From NCBI RefSeq assembly GCF_905404315.1, contig NC_066270.1, positions 12,170,001 to 12,234,000 on the forward strand: DNA of 64,000 nt, given 5' to 3'. Within the stretch, counting starts at the first letter, position 1, and each line of letters starts with the position of its first letter. Both the position numbers and the translations under genes were made by a program. Below, one piece after another: positions 33,340-44,037 of the stretch. The notes beneath the pieces are model-generated. The model was not told the DNA's origin. It ran no database searches and worked only from the letters and a program-made list of their open reading frames with translations. The stretch comes from Leptidea sinapis. Its lineage: Eukaryota; Arthropoda; Insecta; Lepidoptera; Pieridae.

Positions 33340-33965
33340 TAACGTATGCTATTTTTCTGTGGGGTCATGCTGCTGACATTGATATAGTGTTTGCTCTGCA
33401 AAAGAGAGCTGTTCGTGCTATATATCAGCTTGGTTATAGACAGTCTCTCAAAGAAAAATTTAAAGAAATAAATGTTATGACTGTTTATTGTCGTTTTTAT
33501 ATACGTTCACAAAAATCGTCTCCTTTTTGCTCTTAATGGTGATTTTCATCATTATAACACTAGAAATAATGGATTGCTTGTAACTAATTCTAGTAAGCTT
33601 CATAAGACACATAACAGTAAAGTCCCAGCCACTGTTCAGCCATTATCCATAAATAAATTTAAATGTTTTATTAAAAAATGGGTCTGTCGTAAATCCTACT
33701 ATTCCACAGCTGAATATATATAAGTGATCGGACAGCTTGGTACTACTAGATTATGATTATTTTATAGCAATAGCAATGACAGTACAATATTGTATATTTG
33801 ATTAAAAAGAGCGCAAAAAAAATAATGCTGAGAGAGTTTCTTGCACCGCTTCTTCTCGTTTCCGAAGCGGTAGTAGTAGCGGTATATTAGAAATGACATC
33901 GAAAAGAATTCTAAAGGTATCAATTTTGAGAAAATAAATGCCTTTATGCCTTTATGCCTCAAATA
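33340..33965 (+). pseudogene. LINE family E, 3' fragment
   Basis: The frame WGHAADIDIVFALQKRAVRA then IYQLGYRQSLKEKFKEINVM parallels WGSAADINTIFVLQKRAIRA of LINE D1, so E and D are related. The 3' untranslated part (CCGCTTCTTCTCGTTTCC, TGAGAAAATAAATGCC) ends in TGCCTTTA tandem units at about 33941-33957. It is reversed at 40877-41243 and 52633-53078. Frameshifted near 33490 and inactive. Confidence 0.75.
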
Positions 33966-34393
33966 GACATTTGAGGCATACCAGACAAGTGACGAGTGCA
34001 AAAGCGATGCCAGTCAGGGTTTTAAGCTTAATCTATTATCCTGGTACTGCATTGTAATGTGCAGGTCTCATTACTGGGCAAACCACCAGGTGAACTTAAT
34101 GCCAGCTCGCCCTCTTTCTAAAAAAAACATTATGAGGTGGGCGATCTCTATTGAAATTGAAAAATTATAACATCCACTAATGACGTTCTATACATATAGT
34201 CAAATCACGTCGTATAAACACAAAGCTGAAATGTGGAACATGCGACAAATAACACCATCATAAGCTTGGACTGCGATATTAATACATTGCCGCATTTACT
34301 CCAGTTGTTTAAAATATTCTTAGTCTAAAAGCAGCAATGTAAAACATTTAGTCAATTCATTCGGACCGTAAGAGTTGACACACGACTAAGGAG

Positions 34394-34428
34394 AAAAGTG
34401 TGCTTACATTGTCTTTAAGCACACTTTT
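34394..34428. other. Perfect 13-bp hairpin
   Basis: Arms AAAAGTGTGCTTA (34394-34406) and TAAGCACACTTTT (34416-34428) with a 9-nt loop. The stem is too short for a typical animal microRNA precursor. Its role is unknown; it may be a remnant of an inverted-repeat element. Confidence 0.6.
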
Positions 34429-34489
34429 GCTGTTCCTATAATATATCTCCTTATATTATTGTCGGCAATATTATTAGTTAACAAGCGGT

Positions 34490-35968
34490 TTCAACGTCAT
34501 GACTGCCATAAGATATCAGCAGTGCCATCTAACAGTTGGTAGCATCATCACGGTAGACGGTCGTGCCCTATATAAGCCAGAGTGCTAAGTTCGAGTAGGC
34601 GTACTAATCTCAGTGGATACTCCATTGGGAGTGCCGCTTGCGCCTCTCGCACCCCAAGAGAAGGTTGCCTTCGATAAAGGCTTAGAGGGCACCTGCCAAA
34701 GCCAACCTCAGGTGATGTTTAATGGGTAGGCACCTAGGTTTTATGCATGAGCGTTCACCACCTCCCTCCTGTCGTTATCCCGGAGACCTTTCCCTTTGTT
34801 TGGGCGCAAAAAAAAATTCCGAGTTTGCGTTAATTATTGTGAATTGTAAGGGGAAACTATGCCCTAATTGTCAATGATTATTTAAATTGTAAGTGGAAAC
34901 CTTAAAATACAGATGTAACAATGTTTTTTTATGTGCGTTTAAATTACCAACCCCTTCTACAATTATGTGTGTAGAATATTATTAATATCTACAAATAATT
35001 TACAAAACACAAATAAAATGTAATTATTAAATCATAACCAATAAAAAGAGCCATTATGTCATTCATGCTGGCTTACCGATTAGTTCCACCCAAGGATTAA
35101 CTATATTTATGTAAATTGCTATCTACGCTTGTATTATATTATCACACAACTTTTTATAGTAATTATTACATCTTATTCTTGGCTAACCTTTGGCGTGTCT
35201 TTTTTGATTCTAAAATGTAAATACTTCCGACGATTGGAGACGATAATAAAAGTTTTAAATCAATATTGCAAAGTTTTTATAAGGGTGAAACGCGCAAGGA
35301 CTTTACTATATATTAGTAGTTTATATTCCACTTAATAATACTACATTTAATAATTTGTATAACTCTGTGCCCTCAAAGTCATTTTAACTGGATTTGTAAC
35401 GGTGAAAAACTTGAAAGTAAAATTTATCGCATTCGCGCCATCTATTGGTTTGTATATTTACTAGCTTCGTAGTATGAACAAGCAAAACTACATTGAACAT
35501 TCCAACAGTGTAGTTACAATTTACGACAATCATTTATATCGGCAACACTCCAGATGGCGACATATTAGTCATATTTGATAATACTGATTAATTTGAAGCG
35601 AAAATTTTCATCTATTATTCTTAGCTAATTTCATAATTTCCAACAACTATTTCTTTTAAATTTTAACAAAATCTAAATAAACTTTTGCTTAGCAACCAAA
35701 AGATGCAAGATATTGTGTAACGAACTGGGTTCAAGTATGTTCGTTGAATTCTTAAATAATTAATTTAGGCTGCGTTGATAGCTGACTTTATAACAAACAT
35801 GTTAAAGTACTGGTTAAGCAAAAAATGTGTTGCACCATTTGACCTAATTAGATGACGTCATAATTTTAACTGTTAACCGTAACCGTCCAATCTTCGCCGG
35901 TTAAAGCTATTGTTAATGTTAAATAGATAAATAGCGACGTCTCAAAAGTTTCAAATATATACTTAACT
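34490..35968. other. Unassigned region with a GC-richer block
   Basis: The stretch about 34550-34800 is less AT-rich than its surroundings (GCACCCCAAGAGAAGG, CCACCTCCCTCCTGTCG) but carries no frame or repeat word I recognise. It could be part of a retroposon. The rest is AT-rich. Confidence 0.35.
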
Positions 35969-36168
35969 AGCTGACCCGACAGACGTTGTTCTGTTCATAA
36001 AAAAAAAATCTCTTGCGGATGGAATTTTGGAAAATCCGTTCTTAGCTGACCTCTACTCGGTGAAAAGAATATTCCTATCAAATTTCAAGTCTTTAGCTCT
36101 AATGGTTCCAAAAATATTGTGATGAGTGACTATATACGTGGAAGTCTCTTATATATATATATGATTGT
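35969..36168 (+). repeat. Family F short retroposon-like repeat, copy 1
   Basis: Opens CTAGCTGACCCGACAGACGT and closes TCTTATATATATATA. It shares GGAATTTTG(G/T)AAAATCCGTTC, CTACTCGGTGAAA and AATATTCCTA(T/C)CAAATTTC with 44038-44240. About 200 bp, non-coding. Confidence 0.7.
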
Positions 36169-36374
36169 TGATATGTTGCTTTTTAACAATGCCAAGGAAT
36201 ACGATGGTGCAACACATTCCGCAGTCTAAATTAAAGTCAGCGTTACTGTTTATATTAAATTTGACTTAAACCTTAACTGTAACAGCTAATATGATGCAAC
36301 TCAGGCTTAGACTATCTTAGTATGAGCAAATAAATTTTTTGGTAGAGGAGGAGAGGAATGCATACAAAAGGCAC

Positions 36375-36620
36375 TATAATATAATATTGACAGACTTTTA
36401 CGCAAATTATCTTGCCCCACACTAGGCATAGTCTGTACTATGGGTACAAGACGACGATAATACAATATACTTACTTAAACATACATTACATTACACATAC
36501 ATATAAACATCATCGGAAACAAATAGCCATATTTATCATGAAAATGATTGCACCTACCGCGATTCGAACCCGGGACCTCTAGCTTAGTAGTCACTAACCA
36601 TTCGGCTATCTGGGTCGTCA
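36375..36620 (-). repeat. tRNA-headed SINE family C, copy C2
   Basis: Reverse complement: box A-like ATAGCCGAATGGTTAGTGAC, box B-like GGGTTCGAATC, then a body with AAGTAAGTATATTGTATTA, TTGTACCCATAGTACAG and GGGGCAAGATAATTTGCG. It is the most complete SINE of the window, and its head lies against a LINE Z tail at 36655-36690. Confidence 0.75.
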
Positions 36621-36654
36621 CTTGATGAAAGTGATCACCAGTATCCATTCTCTC

Positions 36655-36692
36655 TTATACCACCTGCCGGATCACAAGAGCGTTGCCGACCA
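36655..36692 (-). repeat. LINE family Z 3' tail relic
   Basis: The minus strand reads GGCAACGCTCTTGTGATCCG, as at 21962 in the LINE Z copy. It is followed within about 60 bp by the SINE C2 head on the same strand. Confidence 0.6.
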
Positions 36693-36842
36693 AAACGTAC
36701 AAATAACTTCAAAAGCCAAATTCATATCGTGTGGGGCGAGTAATGAACCGGGGCTCTTTATTGATTGGACAATGGTCCTTAATTAACTGACGATTTTAAT
36801 TCCTCTAATTAATCAAATGTGTATTAAAGTTTTGCTACCGAT

Positions 36843-37349
36843 ATGATACTTGATTTTTTAAATTTATTTATGAAAATAAGCTCTCAGTGAAAAGGTGTGA
36901 GATTTTTATTTTTACTATGTAGTTATTTTACATTCTGTATATTATATTTAGTGCTCTGTAGCTGACCACAAATTATAAGTACTGTTAAAACATGTAGTCT
37001 GCTAATTGTTTTTATATCTTTGTTTTTTTTTCTCCACTTTATTTATAACACTGGTATTGTATGTACACTGTATGGTCTTAATTTCCCAGTACAGACTTAT
37101 TATCTATAAAATAAAACATCCTCTGTCTTTGCATCGGGATCATTCTTAAATGTCACATCATCTGTACGTTCGTACATACGTTTTCTGCAACATATCCCTA
37201 TATGCTACATAGTAAATTACTGAATAAATAGTGCCAGTGTTAGGCTCCTTTGCACAGTATGTCGTCTAGATTATGGGTACCACAACGGCGCTCATTTCTG
37301 CTGTGAAGCAGTAATGTGCAAACATTACTGTGTTTCGGTCTGAAGGGCA
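36843..37349. repeat. Tandem duplication, unit 1
   Basis: The unit runs from ATGATACTTGATTTTT to TTTCGGTCTGAAGGGC and includes a partial family-A copy (A5, from about 37245). The next unit, at 37409-37904, begins 566 bp downstream with the same order of words (AGTGCTCTGTAGCTGACCA, GCATCGGGATCATTCTTAAA). Both are diverged, so the duplication is old. Confidence 0.8.
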
Positions 37350-37379
37350 CCGTTCCGAGTAAAATTATTAAAATTATTA

Positions 37380-37423
37380 AAAATCAAGTATCATAATATA
37401 TTAAAATTATGATACTTGATTTT
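37380..37423. repeat. 18-bp perfect hairpin at the duplication junction
   Basis: AAAATCAAGTATCATAAT (37380-37397) and ATTATGATACTTGATTTT (37406-37423) are exact reverse complements separated by 8 nt. The right arm is the start of duplication unit 2, so an inverted copy of the unit start lies at the junction. Confidence 0.85.
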
Positions 37424-37904
37424 TCAAATTTATTTAAGAAAATAAAAAGCTTTGAGTGAGAAAGTGTGAGATTTTATTTTTACTATTTAGTTATTTAACA
37501 TCCAGTATTTAGTGCTCTGTAGCTGACCATAAATTATACTGTTATAAAACATGTTGTCTGCTAATAGATTTTATATCATTGATTTCTTTATCCAATTTAT
37601 TTATAACACCGTTATTTCATGGTCTAATGTTTCCCAGTTCAGACCTATTATCATGGAAAATAATCTATCTTCTTTCTTTGCATCGGGATCATCCTTAAAT
37701 GTCACATCATCTGTACGGACAGCGTTTGTACATACGTTTTCTGCAGCATATCCCAATATGCTACATAGAAAATTACTGAATAAATAGTGCCAGTGTTAGG
37801 CTCCTTTGCACAGGATGTCGTCTAGATTATGGGTACCACAACGGCGCTCATTTCTGCCGTGAAGCAGCAATGTGCAAGCATTACTGTGTTTCGGTCTGAA
37901 GGGC
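37409..37904. repeat. Tandem duplication, unit 2
   Basis: Second unit of the 566-bp-period duplication. Relative to unit 1 it has several small deletions and its terminal family-A copy (A6) continues further (to about 38230). Confidence 0.8.
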
Positions 37905-38235
37905 GTCGTAGCTAGTGAAATTACTGGGCAAATATTAATAATAATATTGACACACTCTCACAGAAATTATCGACCCAAACTAGGTATAGCTGTACTATGG
38001 GTACAAGACAACGATATATTTAATACAATATACATACTTAAACATATATAAATACTTATAAACATCCTTTAAATGAGACTTAACATCTTATGTCTCAAGA
38101 TGACGAGCACAGTTATAGTACCGCTCAGAATTTTTCGAAATAGGGTTTTTCAAGAATCCTGAGCGGCAATGGGTAATAGGCAGGGCGTATCAATTACCAT
38201 CAGCTGAACATCCTGCTCAAGTCGTCCCTTATTCT
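37798..38235 (-). mobile_element. Family A, copy A6, split by a SINE tail
   Basis: Reversed family-A words run from GGCTCCTTTGCACAGGATGT through GTAGCTAGTGAAATTACTGG, and resume after the insertion with GAGACTTAACATCTTATGTC and ATCAGCTGAACATCCTGCTC. The break is precise, between GGGCAAAT and GAGACTTA. Confidence 0.75.
37934..38073 (-). repeat. SINE family C tail (C4) inserted in A6
   Basis: The minus strand shares AAGTATGTATATTGTATTAA and TTGTACCCATAGTACAG with C2 and C3. AAAT at 37930-37933 and 38071-38074 flanks it, fitting a short target duplication. Confidence 0.7.
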
Positions 38236-38469
38236 TAAAAAATAATGTTCGTTTGTAAGTAATTTCTCTATTATGCTTACAAAAAGCGACACAATCAATC
38301 AACCGAGTCTGTGGGAAAAAGTTCAACTTTTATCTAATCAGGATTAGAAAACTTTTGATGGATAACGGCTTGAAAGTATGTAATTAATGCAAATCATAGC
38401 TTTTTATGACATATGAAAATATTATTGCAAAGATTATTCGTAACTGGAGATTATAGAAGAGATAGTAGT

Positions 38470-38730
38470 AGTGGGAGGCTCCTTTGCACACCACCCTAGT
38501 CGCTGTTGTGTCACCCACAACAGCGACTATTTCTGCCTTGAAGCAGTAATGTATAAGCATTAAGCATAATTGTCTCAAGATGGCGAGCTGCGAGCGAATG
38601 GTAATAATGCTGGTCAGATTTTTTGGGTTGTTCAATAAACCTGAGTGGCACTGCATTGTAATAGGCAGGGTGTATCAATTACCATCAGCTGAATATCAAG
38701 CTCGTCTCGTCCTTTGATTTCATAAAAATA
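38470..38730 (-). mobile_element. Family A, copy A7
   Basis: Reversed words: AGGCTCCTTTGCACACC, AGCAGTAATGTATAAGCATT, CTGAGTGGCACTGCATTGTA and ATCAATTACCATCAGCTGAA. The middle is shortened: the segment from the CTAGTGAAATTAC word to the ACATCTTATGTC word is missing. Confidence 0.7.
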
Positions 38731-38896
38731 AAAAAAAAGCAGAGGAATCACAGGAGCATTATCGGCCCTTAAGGCAGGTGTTAAAAAGTTCATTGAAAAC
38801 TGTACTGTAAAGGATCGCTCTACATCTAGCTATTCGGGATTTTATTATGATATTTAATAACATGACAGTATAATATTGTGGATCATTTATAGTATA

Positions 38897-39200
38897 ACTA
38901 GCTGACCCAGCAAACGTTGTATTGCCGATATTTAAAAAGCGATACAAAAGTAACTGTTGATCGTAGATGGGTGAAAATTTGTAGTTGTATGTATTTTTTA
39001 ATGTTGACTCATGATCAAACAAATTTAAAAAAAAAAAAAAAAACGTGTGGACCACTCTTTACATTAAGGGGGATGAATAGATGTTGTCCGATTCTCAGAC
39101 CTTCCCAATATGCACCCAAAATTTCGTGAGAATCGGTCAAGCCGTTTCGGAGAAGTTCAATGTTTAACACCATGACACGAGAATTTTATATATTAGATAA
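38897..39200 (+). repeat. CTAGCTGAC-type interspersed repeat (copy 2)
   Basis: Opens CTAGCTGACCCAGCAAACGT and closes ATGACACGAGAATTTTATAT. Blocks match 2632-3123. A 17-A run at about 39027 marks internal expansion. Confidence 0.62.
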
Positions 39201-39424
39201 TCGTTAAAATAATTCTGTAATTTCAATAAAAATAAAATGTCTGGACATTTCGCTGTAACCGTATAGAAAAATATATACTAAATTTCTTGTTAGTTAATTT
39301 ATTATTAAGCTATTGCATAGCTTCTATCGCGGGCCTTGAGCGTGGGGACCAAATCCAGAAATTCCGTAACGAAAATAACCTAACACTTATTTACTAGATG
39401 TATATAGATATTTCGGCACGCTTT

Positions 39425-39505
39425 TTTCAGTTGCTGTGGAACAGCGGTTATCACATATGCTCGTTGTGCAGAAGGTCCCAGGTTCGAGCCTTTTTATCAC
39501 GTTTT
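39425..39505 (+). repeat. tRNA-derived SINE-like head
   Basis: GGAACAGCGGTTATCACATA resembles an A-box region and CCAGGTTCGAGCC a B box about 40 bp later. It lies between AT-rich sequence on both sides. No cloverleaf closes, so it is not called a tRNA gene. Confidence 0.4.
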
Positions 39506-39835
39506 TTTAATTTTTATTATTATGACAAGCATTTTTATTTAGTTTCACCTGTCCCGTTGTCTGTCTGTAATCAAATCTTGCAAGTTAAATTTTACTCAGT
39601 TCCCGTTTGCTTTTTTTAAAATTAATTTTATTAAAAAAAATCTGCATAAATAAAATAATTATAATTGCGTAAGTTGATAAAAAATGCTATGCAATAGCTT
39701 CACCGCGGCAGTCCCCGAGTGCCACACATCTTTTTTTTATATTTTATAATATATACTTAATTTCTTGTTAATTAATTAATTATTTTTATATGAAAGATGG
39801 CAGACATGAAGTCTTTTAATGTTTTAATGTGTTTT

Positions 39836-40075
39836 TTATTTTTTTTTTATTTTATTGTTTACTGGCACTCCGAATGTCAACCAGGTAGATGCTGAAAATC
39901 AGCGCTGCAGCCAGTATTGGTTTACAGCACAAGCTGAGATCGGCCTTTTCTTTTGCCACACAGCATATTTAGTAAAGCTAGGATAAGGAATATATTAATA
40001 TATTAAGATTGTATTTTATGTATGTAGCATGAAATACATTTTTCTTATTCTTATTCTTAATAAGAACACTCAAAT
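39836..40075 (+). repeat. Possible LINE 3' end
   Basis: A mixed stretch (GGCACTCCGAATGTCAACCA, GCAGCCAGTATTGGTTTACA) is followed by AAATACATTTTTCTTATTC with TTCTTA tandem units, the shape of a LINE 3' untranslated end with a simple tail. No coding motif remains. Confidence 0.35.
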
Positions 40076-40648
40076 TAAGAGACTTGATATTTTAATTTCA
40101 TTTCACACAGGAAAATTCCAAAATAAACCAAAAATGATGAAAACAGACAAACTATGAATCACTGTAGTGATTGTATTTTAATTGAGAATTGTACAATGAA
40201 ACAGTTAACAAGTGTACCATTATATATCTGTGCTGGGATGAAGAACTCTACAAACTGGAGTATTAGAGTGGGTAGAGCAGGGCAGGTTGGAGTTGTTTAA
40301 TTAACAAGTAGACCGCGATTTTACAAACTAACAATATACAATAGTAACTGATGCCCGCGATTCCGTCCTCGTTAAATTTAACTTTAAATTAATTTTAACT
40401 TTAAATATTTTTAAATTAACTTTAACTTTAAATATTTTACAAGCTTATATATAAGTATGACTTAATTACGATTGCCATTGAATCGCCACACTAGTCGGAG
40501 ACTGTATCGTGGGATCAAATAAAGGTATGATTAACAGTAAACTATTATCTTGGTAGTCATTATTGGCATTACTATTACAAATTTTGAAGACACTATATAC
40601 ATTCGCATATAAAGGGTTTTTAAAAATAATACGCAATCGCAAGCAATA

Positions 40649-40760
40649 GACTCGCCAAATTCTGGTACGAGACTCATCTGCTCCTCTCAGGTTGGCGAGT
40701 CAACATCTCTTGAGGATGCCTCGTGAGGCGAAACACGTGTGGAACTGTTTAGAGACGGAA
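40649..40760 (+). ncRNA. Decayed hammerhead-ribozyme-like motif within a repeat
   Basis: An inverted repeat GACTCGCCAA (40649-40658) / TTGGCGAGTC (40692-40701) precedes TTGAGGA (40710-40716), a small hairpin GCCT-CGTG-AGGC (40718-40729), GAAA (40730-40733) and CACGTGT (40734-40740). Order and spacing resemble a hammerhead core (CUGANGA, stem II, GAAA, very short stem III), as known for ribozymes in Penelope-like elements and retrozymes. Deviations are C3 changed to T, an extra T before stem II, and G at the cleavage position where non-G is needed. Cleavage activity is not expected. Confidence 0.35.
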
Positions 40761-40876
40761 TTAACACTAAAGGAAACTCAAAACTTTTGGATAATTATGG
40801 ATTTCCTCAAAGTTACGCCTGCTTCAATAAATAAAAAGCAAGTTTGGAATTGAAGATTATCTCATGTCCAATTAAA

Positions 40877-41243
40877 AGGCATTTATTTTCTCAAAATTTA
40901 TTCCTTTAGAATTCTAATTGATGTCATTTCTAAAATACTAGATACTACTACCGCTTCGGAAACAAATGGCGCTCTGAGAGAGTAGAAGCGGCGCAAAAAA
41001 CTTTTCCAGCATTTTTTTGAGCTCATTTTAGTAAATTTGCGATTGCAATAAAATAATAATAATCTATAATCTAGTCCCAGGCTGTCAGATCACTAAGGTA
41101 TCTGTGTGTAGGATTTACGACAAAGATATTTTTTAATAAAACCTTTAAATTTATTTAAAGATAATGCCAGAATAGCGACTGGGACTTTATTATAAAAGTG
41201 TATAATACATTTACCCTTACCTATGGGAAACTAAAGCTACTAT
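40877..41243 (-). repeat. LINE family E 3' end, reversed copy
   Basis: GGCATTTATTTTCTCAAAAT opens the reversed tail. The untranslated region (CTACCGCTTCGGAAACAAAT) and the C-terminal coding end (AGGATTTACGACAAAGA, AAATTTATTTAAAGATAATG) match 33600-33960 in reverse. Confidence 0.75.
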
Positions 41244-41299
41244 TGGCAAGGTTTTAGCTCAACGATGTGAATATCAGTTTTTCATAAGTGTGACGGCAA

Positions 41300-41455
41300 C
41301 CGTGGATTTATCCAGGATAAATTGTAGCCTATGCCTATTTCACAAGCTCATGTCTACCGCTGTACCAAAATTCATCAAAATCGATTCAGTAGCTCCGGCT
41401 CAAAAGCGTAACAAACATTCTTATATTCACATTTATAATATTAGTAGGGATACTA
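41300..41455 (+). repeat. Short retroposon tail (as at 4308-4458)
   Basis: TTGTAGCCTATGCCTATTTC, TCAAAATCGATTCAGTAGCT and CGTAACAAACATTCTTATAT followed by TTATAATATTAGTAGGGATA match the block after MITE A1 at 4.3 kb. Confidence 0.6.
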
Positions 41456-41469
41456 TATATAGGGTACTA

Positions 41470-41694
41470 CTCACTAACTCACCTTATCCGTACACGATGT
41501 CTGTCAATGGGACGACGTATAGCTTACCAGCGATAGAAGATTGTATGGAAATTGCAATTCACGCGTCCCAATATAAGGCGATAAGAATGCCTTATCGGGT
41601 ATATTGAGACAGCTTCAGATTATTGACAGCTAATTACTGACAGTAGAAGGTAGTAATTTATCTCTATCTGCAGATAGTATATCGGGAACGGCCG
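41470..41694 (+). mobile_element. MITE family B, copy B3 (left-truncated)
   Basis: It starts inside the element at TAACTCACCTTATCCG and ends GGGAACGGCCG followed by TTA (41695-41697). The 105-codon frame over it is accidental. Confidence 0.75.
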
Positions 41695-41699
41695 TTAGA

Positions 41700-42072
41700 C
41701 AAACTATGCGTGCGAGAGAAAAGAATATCAGTAAAGGAGATACAGCAAGAATGAAAAGGGAAGCGAATTTATTGTTACTGTAGCCGGTTTTGTATGACAA
41801 GTTGTAAACAGTCAGCCTGGCGTTAGTTCCCTAGTATTTTGAATATTACACCACTAGCTAACGCACATACTGACAAATGAAAATCGGTTATACACTTATA
41901 TCATCAAACGTCTAGATAAACTGTAACAGCTGTGAATACGTCGAAAAATATATAGGTTAACAGTTAACCTCTATTTTGAGAAATTTAAGCACACTAACAC
42001 AGAGTGACATACAAATCGCGTGCGTAAGACGTAGTTAGTCACGCACACTAAAGTAAAAAGTCCCCAAAATAT
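41700..42072. other. Spacer between MITE copies, nothing recognised
   Basis: Unassigned sequence without shared repeat words. Confidence 0.35.
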
Positions 42073-42321
42073 ATCGTTGACTTTTCTGTCCCAATAAAGT
42101 TATTGACGGTAACTTACCTCCCTTATCTGTCAATGGGACGATGTACAGCTTACCAGCGATAGAAATTTTGTATGGAAATTGCAATTCACTCGTCCCAATA
42201 TAAGGCGATAAGAATGACTTATCGGGTATATTGGGACAGCTTCAGATTATTGACAGCTAATTACTGACAGTAGAAGGTAGTAATTAATCTGTATCTGTAG
42301 ATAGTATATTGGGAACGGCCG
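42073..42321 (+). mobile_element. MITE family B, copy B4 (left-truncated)
   Basis: It starts at TCGTTGACTTTTCTGTCCC and ends GGGAACGGCCG plus TAA (42322-42324). It lacks the left terminal inverted repeat, as do copies B3 and B6. Confidence 0.75.
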
Positions 42322-42554
42322 TAACTGTTTTGTTACTTCGTCTATGAATGTGATTGCATCAATCACCTACAGACACACATTTAAATAATTAAAATATCAA
42401 ATAACTATGTATGACGAGAGGGAAACTGCGATTCCACTGCTAAAAACACATTATTTATTATAATAGTTTACTTTGACTTCAGCAATTATTTTTCACGTTT
42501 TACAAGCCAACATTAAACACAAAACATACTACTGTTATAGAACATTTGATATTT

Positions 42555-42866
42555 TTTTACCAGTGGGAGACTCCTTTGCACAGGATGCGGGCTAGTTTAT
42601 GGATACCACAACGGCGCCTATTTCTGCCATGAAGCAGTAATGTGAACATTCATGTCAACATGCCTGAAGGGTGCCGTAGCTAGTGAAATTACTGGGCAAT
42701 TGAGAATTAACATCTTATGTCTCAAGGTGACGAGCACAATTGTAGTGCCGCTTAGAATTTTTGGGTTTTTCAAGAATCAAGCGGCACTGCATTGTAATGG
42801 GTATCGCGTATCAATTACCATCAGCTGAACGTCCTGCTCGTCTCGTCCCTTATTTTCATAAAAAAA
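42555..42866 (-). mobile_element. Family A, copy A8
   Basis: Nearly full length in reverse: CAGTGGGAGACTCCTTTGCA, GGATACCACAACGGCGCCTA, GTAGCTAGTGAAATTACTGG, TTATGTCTCAAGGTGACGAG and AACGTCCTGCTCGTCTCGTC. Confidence 0.78.
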
Positions 42867-43263
42867 TACAATAAATTTAGATACAATTTAGCAAAGAAAA
42901 TAAAAAAGCCCACCAAGATATAAACTAAGTGAGTTAAGCCAACTATTTAACGCTGGTTAATTTAAGCAGGACCAAAGGTTTGTTTGAAATAGTAATAATA
43001 AACTAAAAAGTAAGTTTGAAATAAATGAGTGGAGAACCAATCAGGACGGGAACTAACAATCCTGGTCCCGAAACCGCCGTAACACATGGACAAACATCAC
43101 TCGAACCGTGTAATTAGTCTTGTCTATGTATATGTGCTATGGTTACATCACCTAACTCATACATCCATTAACTAATTACCTGACGAATATAAACTTCAAA
43201 TGAATCGCCTATCACTATGTTTTTGTGATTTCGTACAGCAATTGAAATGAATTTGACTACGAT
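42867..43263. other. Spacer, nothing recognised
   Basis: AT-rich unassigned sequence. Confidence 0.35.
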
Positions 43264-43266
43264 TAA

Positions 43267-43577
43267 CGACCGTTCTCAATATACTATCTATAGATAGAGA
43301 TAAATTACTACCTTCTACTGTCAGTAATTAGCTGTCAATAATCTGAAGCTGTCCCTATATAACCGATAAGTTATTCTTATCGCCTTATATTGGGACGCGT
43401 GAATTGCAATTTCCATACAAGCTTTATATCGCTGGTAAGCTATACGTCGTCCATATTGACAGGCAGCGTGTACGGATAAGGTGAGTTACCGTCGATATGT
43501 TTATTGGGACAGAAAAGTCAACGATAGTTACGCTTTTTATCTCAAGTAAGAAATAGACTGAATATTGGGAACGGCTG
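43267..43577 (-). mobile_element. MITE family B, copy B5 (full length)
   Basis: 311 bp, from CGACCGTTCTCAATATAC to ATTGGGAACGGCTG, flanked by TAA at 43264-43266 and 43578-43580. Both ends carry single-base changes. It is the third family-B copy within 2.2 kb. Confidence 0.8.
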
Positions 43578-44037
43578 TAAGTCAATTCTGTGGCATATCT
43601 TAATTTATTTATTTATCGGTTCCCAAGCAACATACAAGTATTAATAATTACAAAATAACGCTAGTTTAAGTAAACCCTGATTAACATATACGTCAATTAA
43701 AAATGGAAACACTAAAGATGGCGTGATATTTAACTAAAATAAATGTAGAGTTATATAATAAAATAGATAATTTTATGTCAATTCATGACTTAGGCAAATA
43801 CCTGTAAACGTGTTAACTAATAAAAAAAAATATACATAAATTTAAAACACACGAACTAAAATTATATCCTAAATTTTATAAGTATAACAAACAATAAGAA
43901 AAAACTGATACAAATTACATAAATATGAAGCACGTAAAGATAAACTTAGAGTTAGTCTCTAACAGGCGCAAAGTGTCTAAAACTAGGCGTCAGAATTACT
44001 CTAAAAACCATCTAATTTATTAATATATATTAACTAA
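43578..44037. other. AT-rich spacer, nothing recognised
   Basis: No frame, tRNA-like box or shared word was seen. Confidence 0.4.

Noticed and set aside
33955..33978. 10-bp inverted repeat TGCCTCAAAT/ATTTGAGGCA
   Set aside because: It sits at the end of the LINE-E tandem tail and is probably a by-product of the TGCCTTTA tail and its flank; too short to call.
34394..34428. MicroRNA precursor
   Set aside because: The 13-bp stem is far shorter than a usual animal precursor; kept only as a hairpin.
41290..41607. 105-codon plus-strand frame
   Set aside because: It runs across a retroposon tail and MITE B3, both non-coding repeats.
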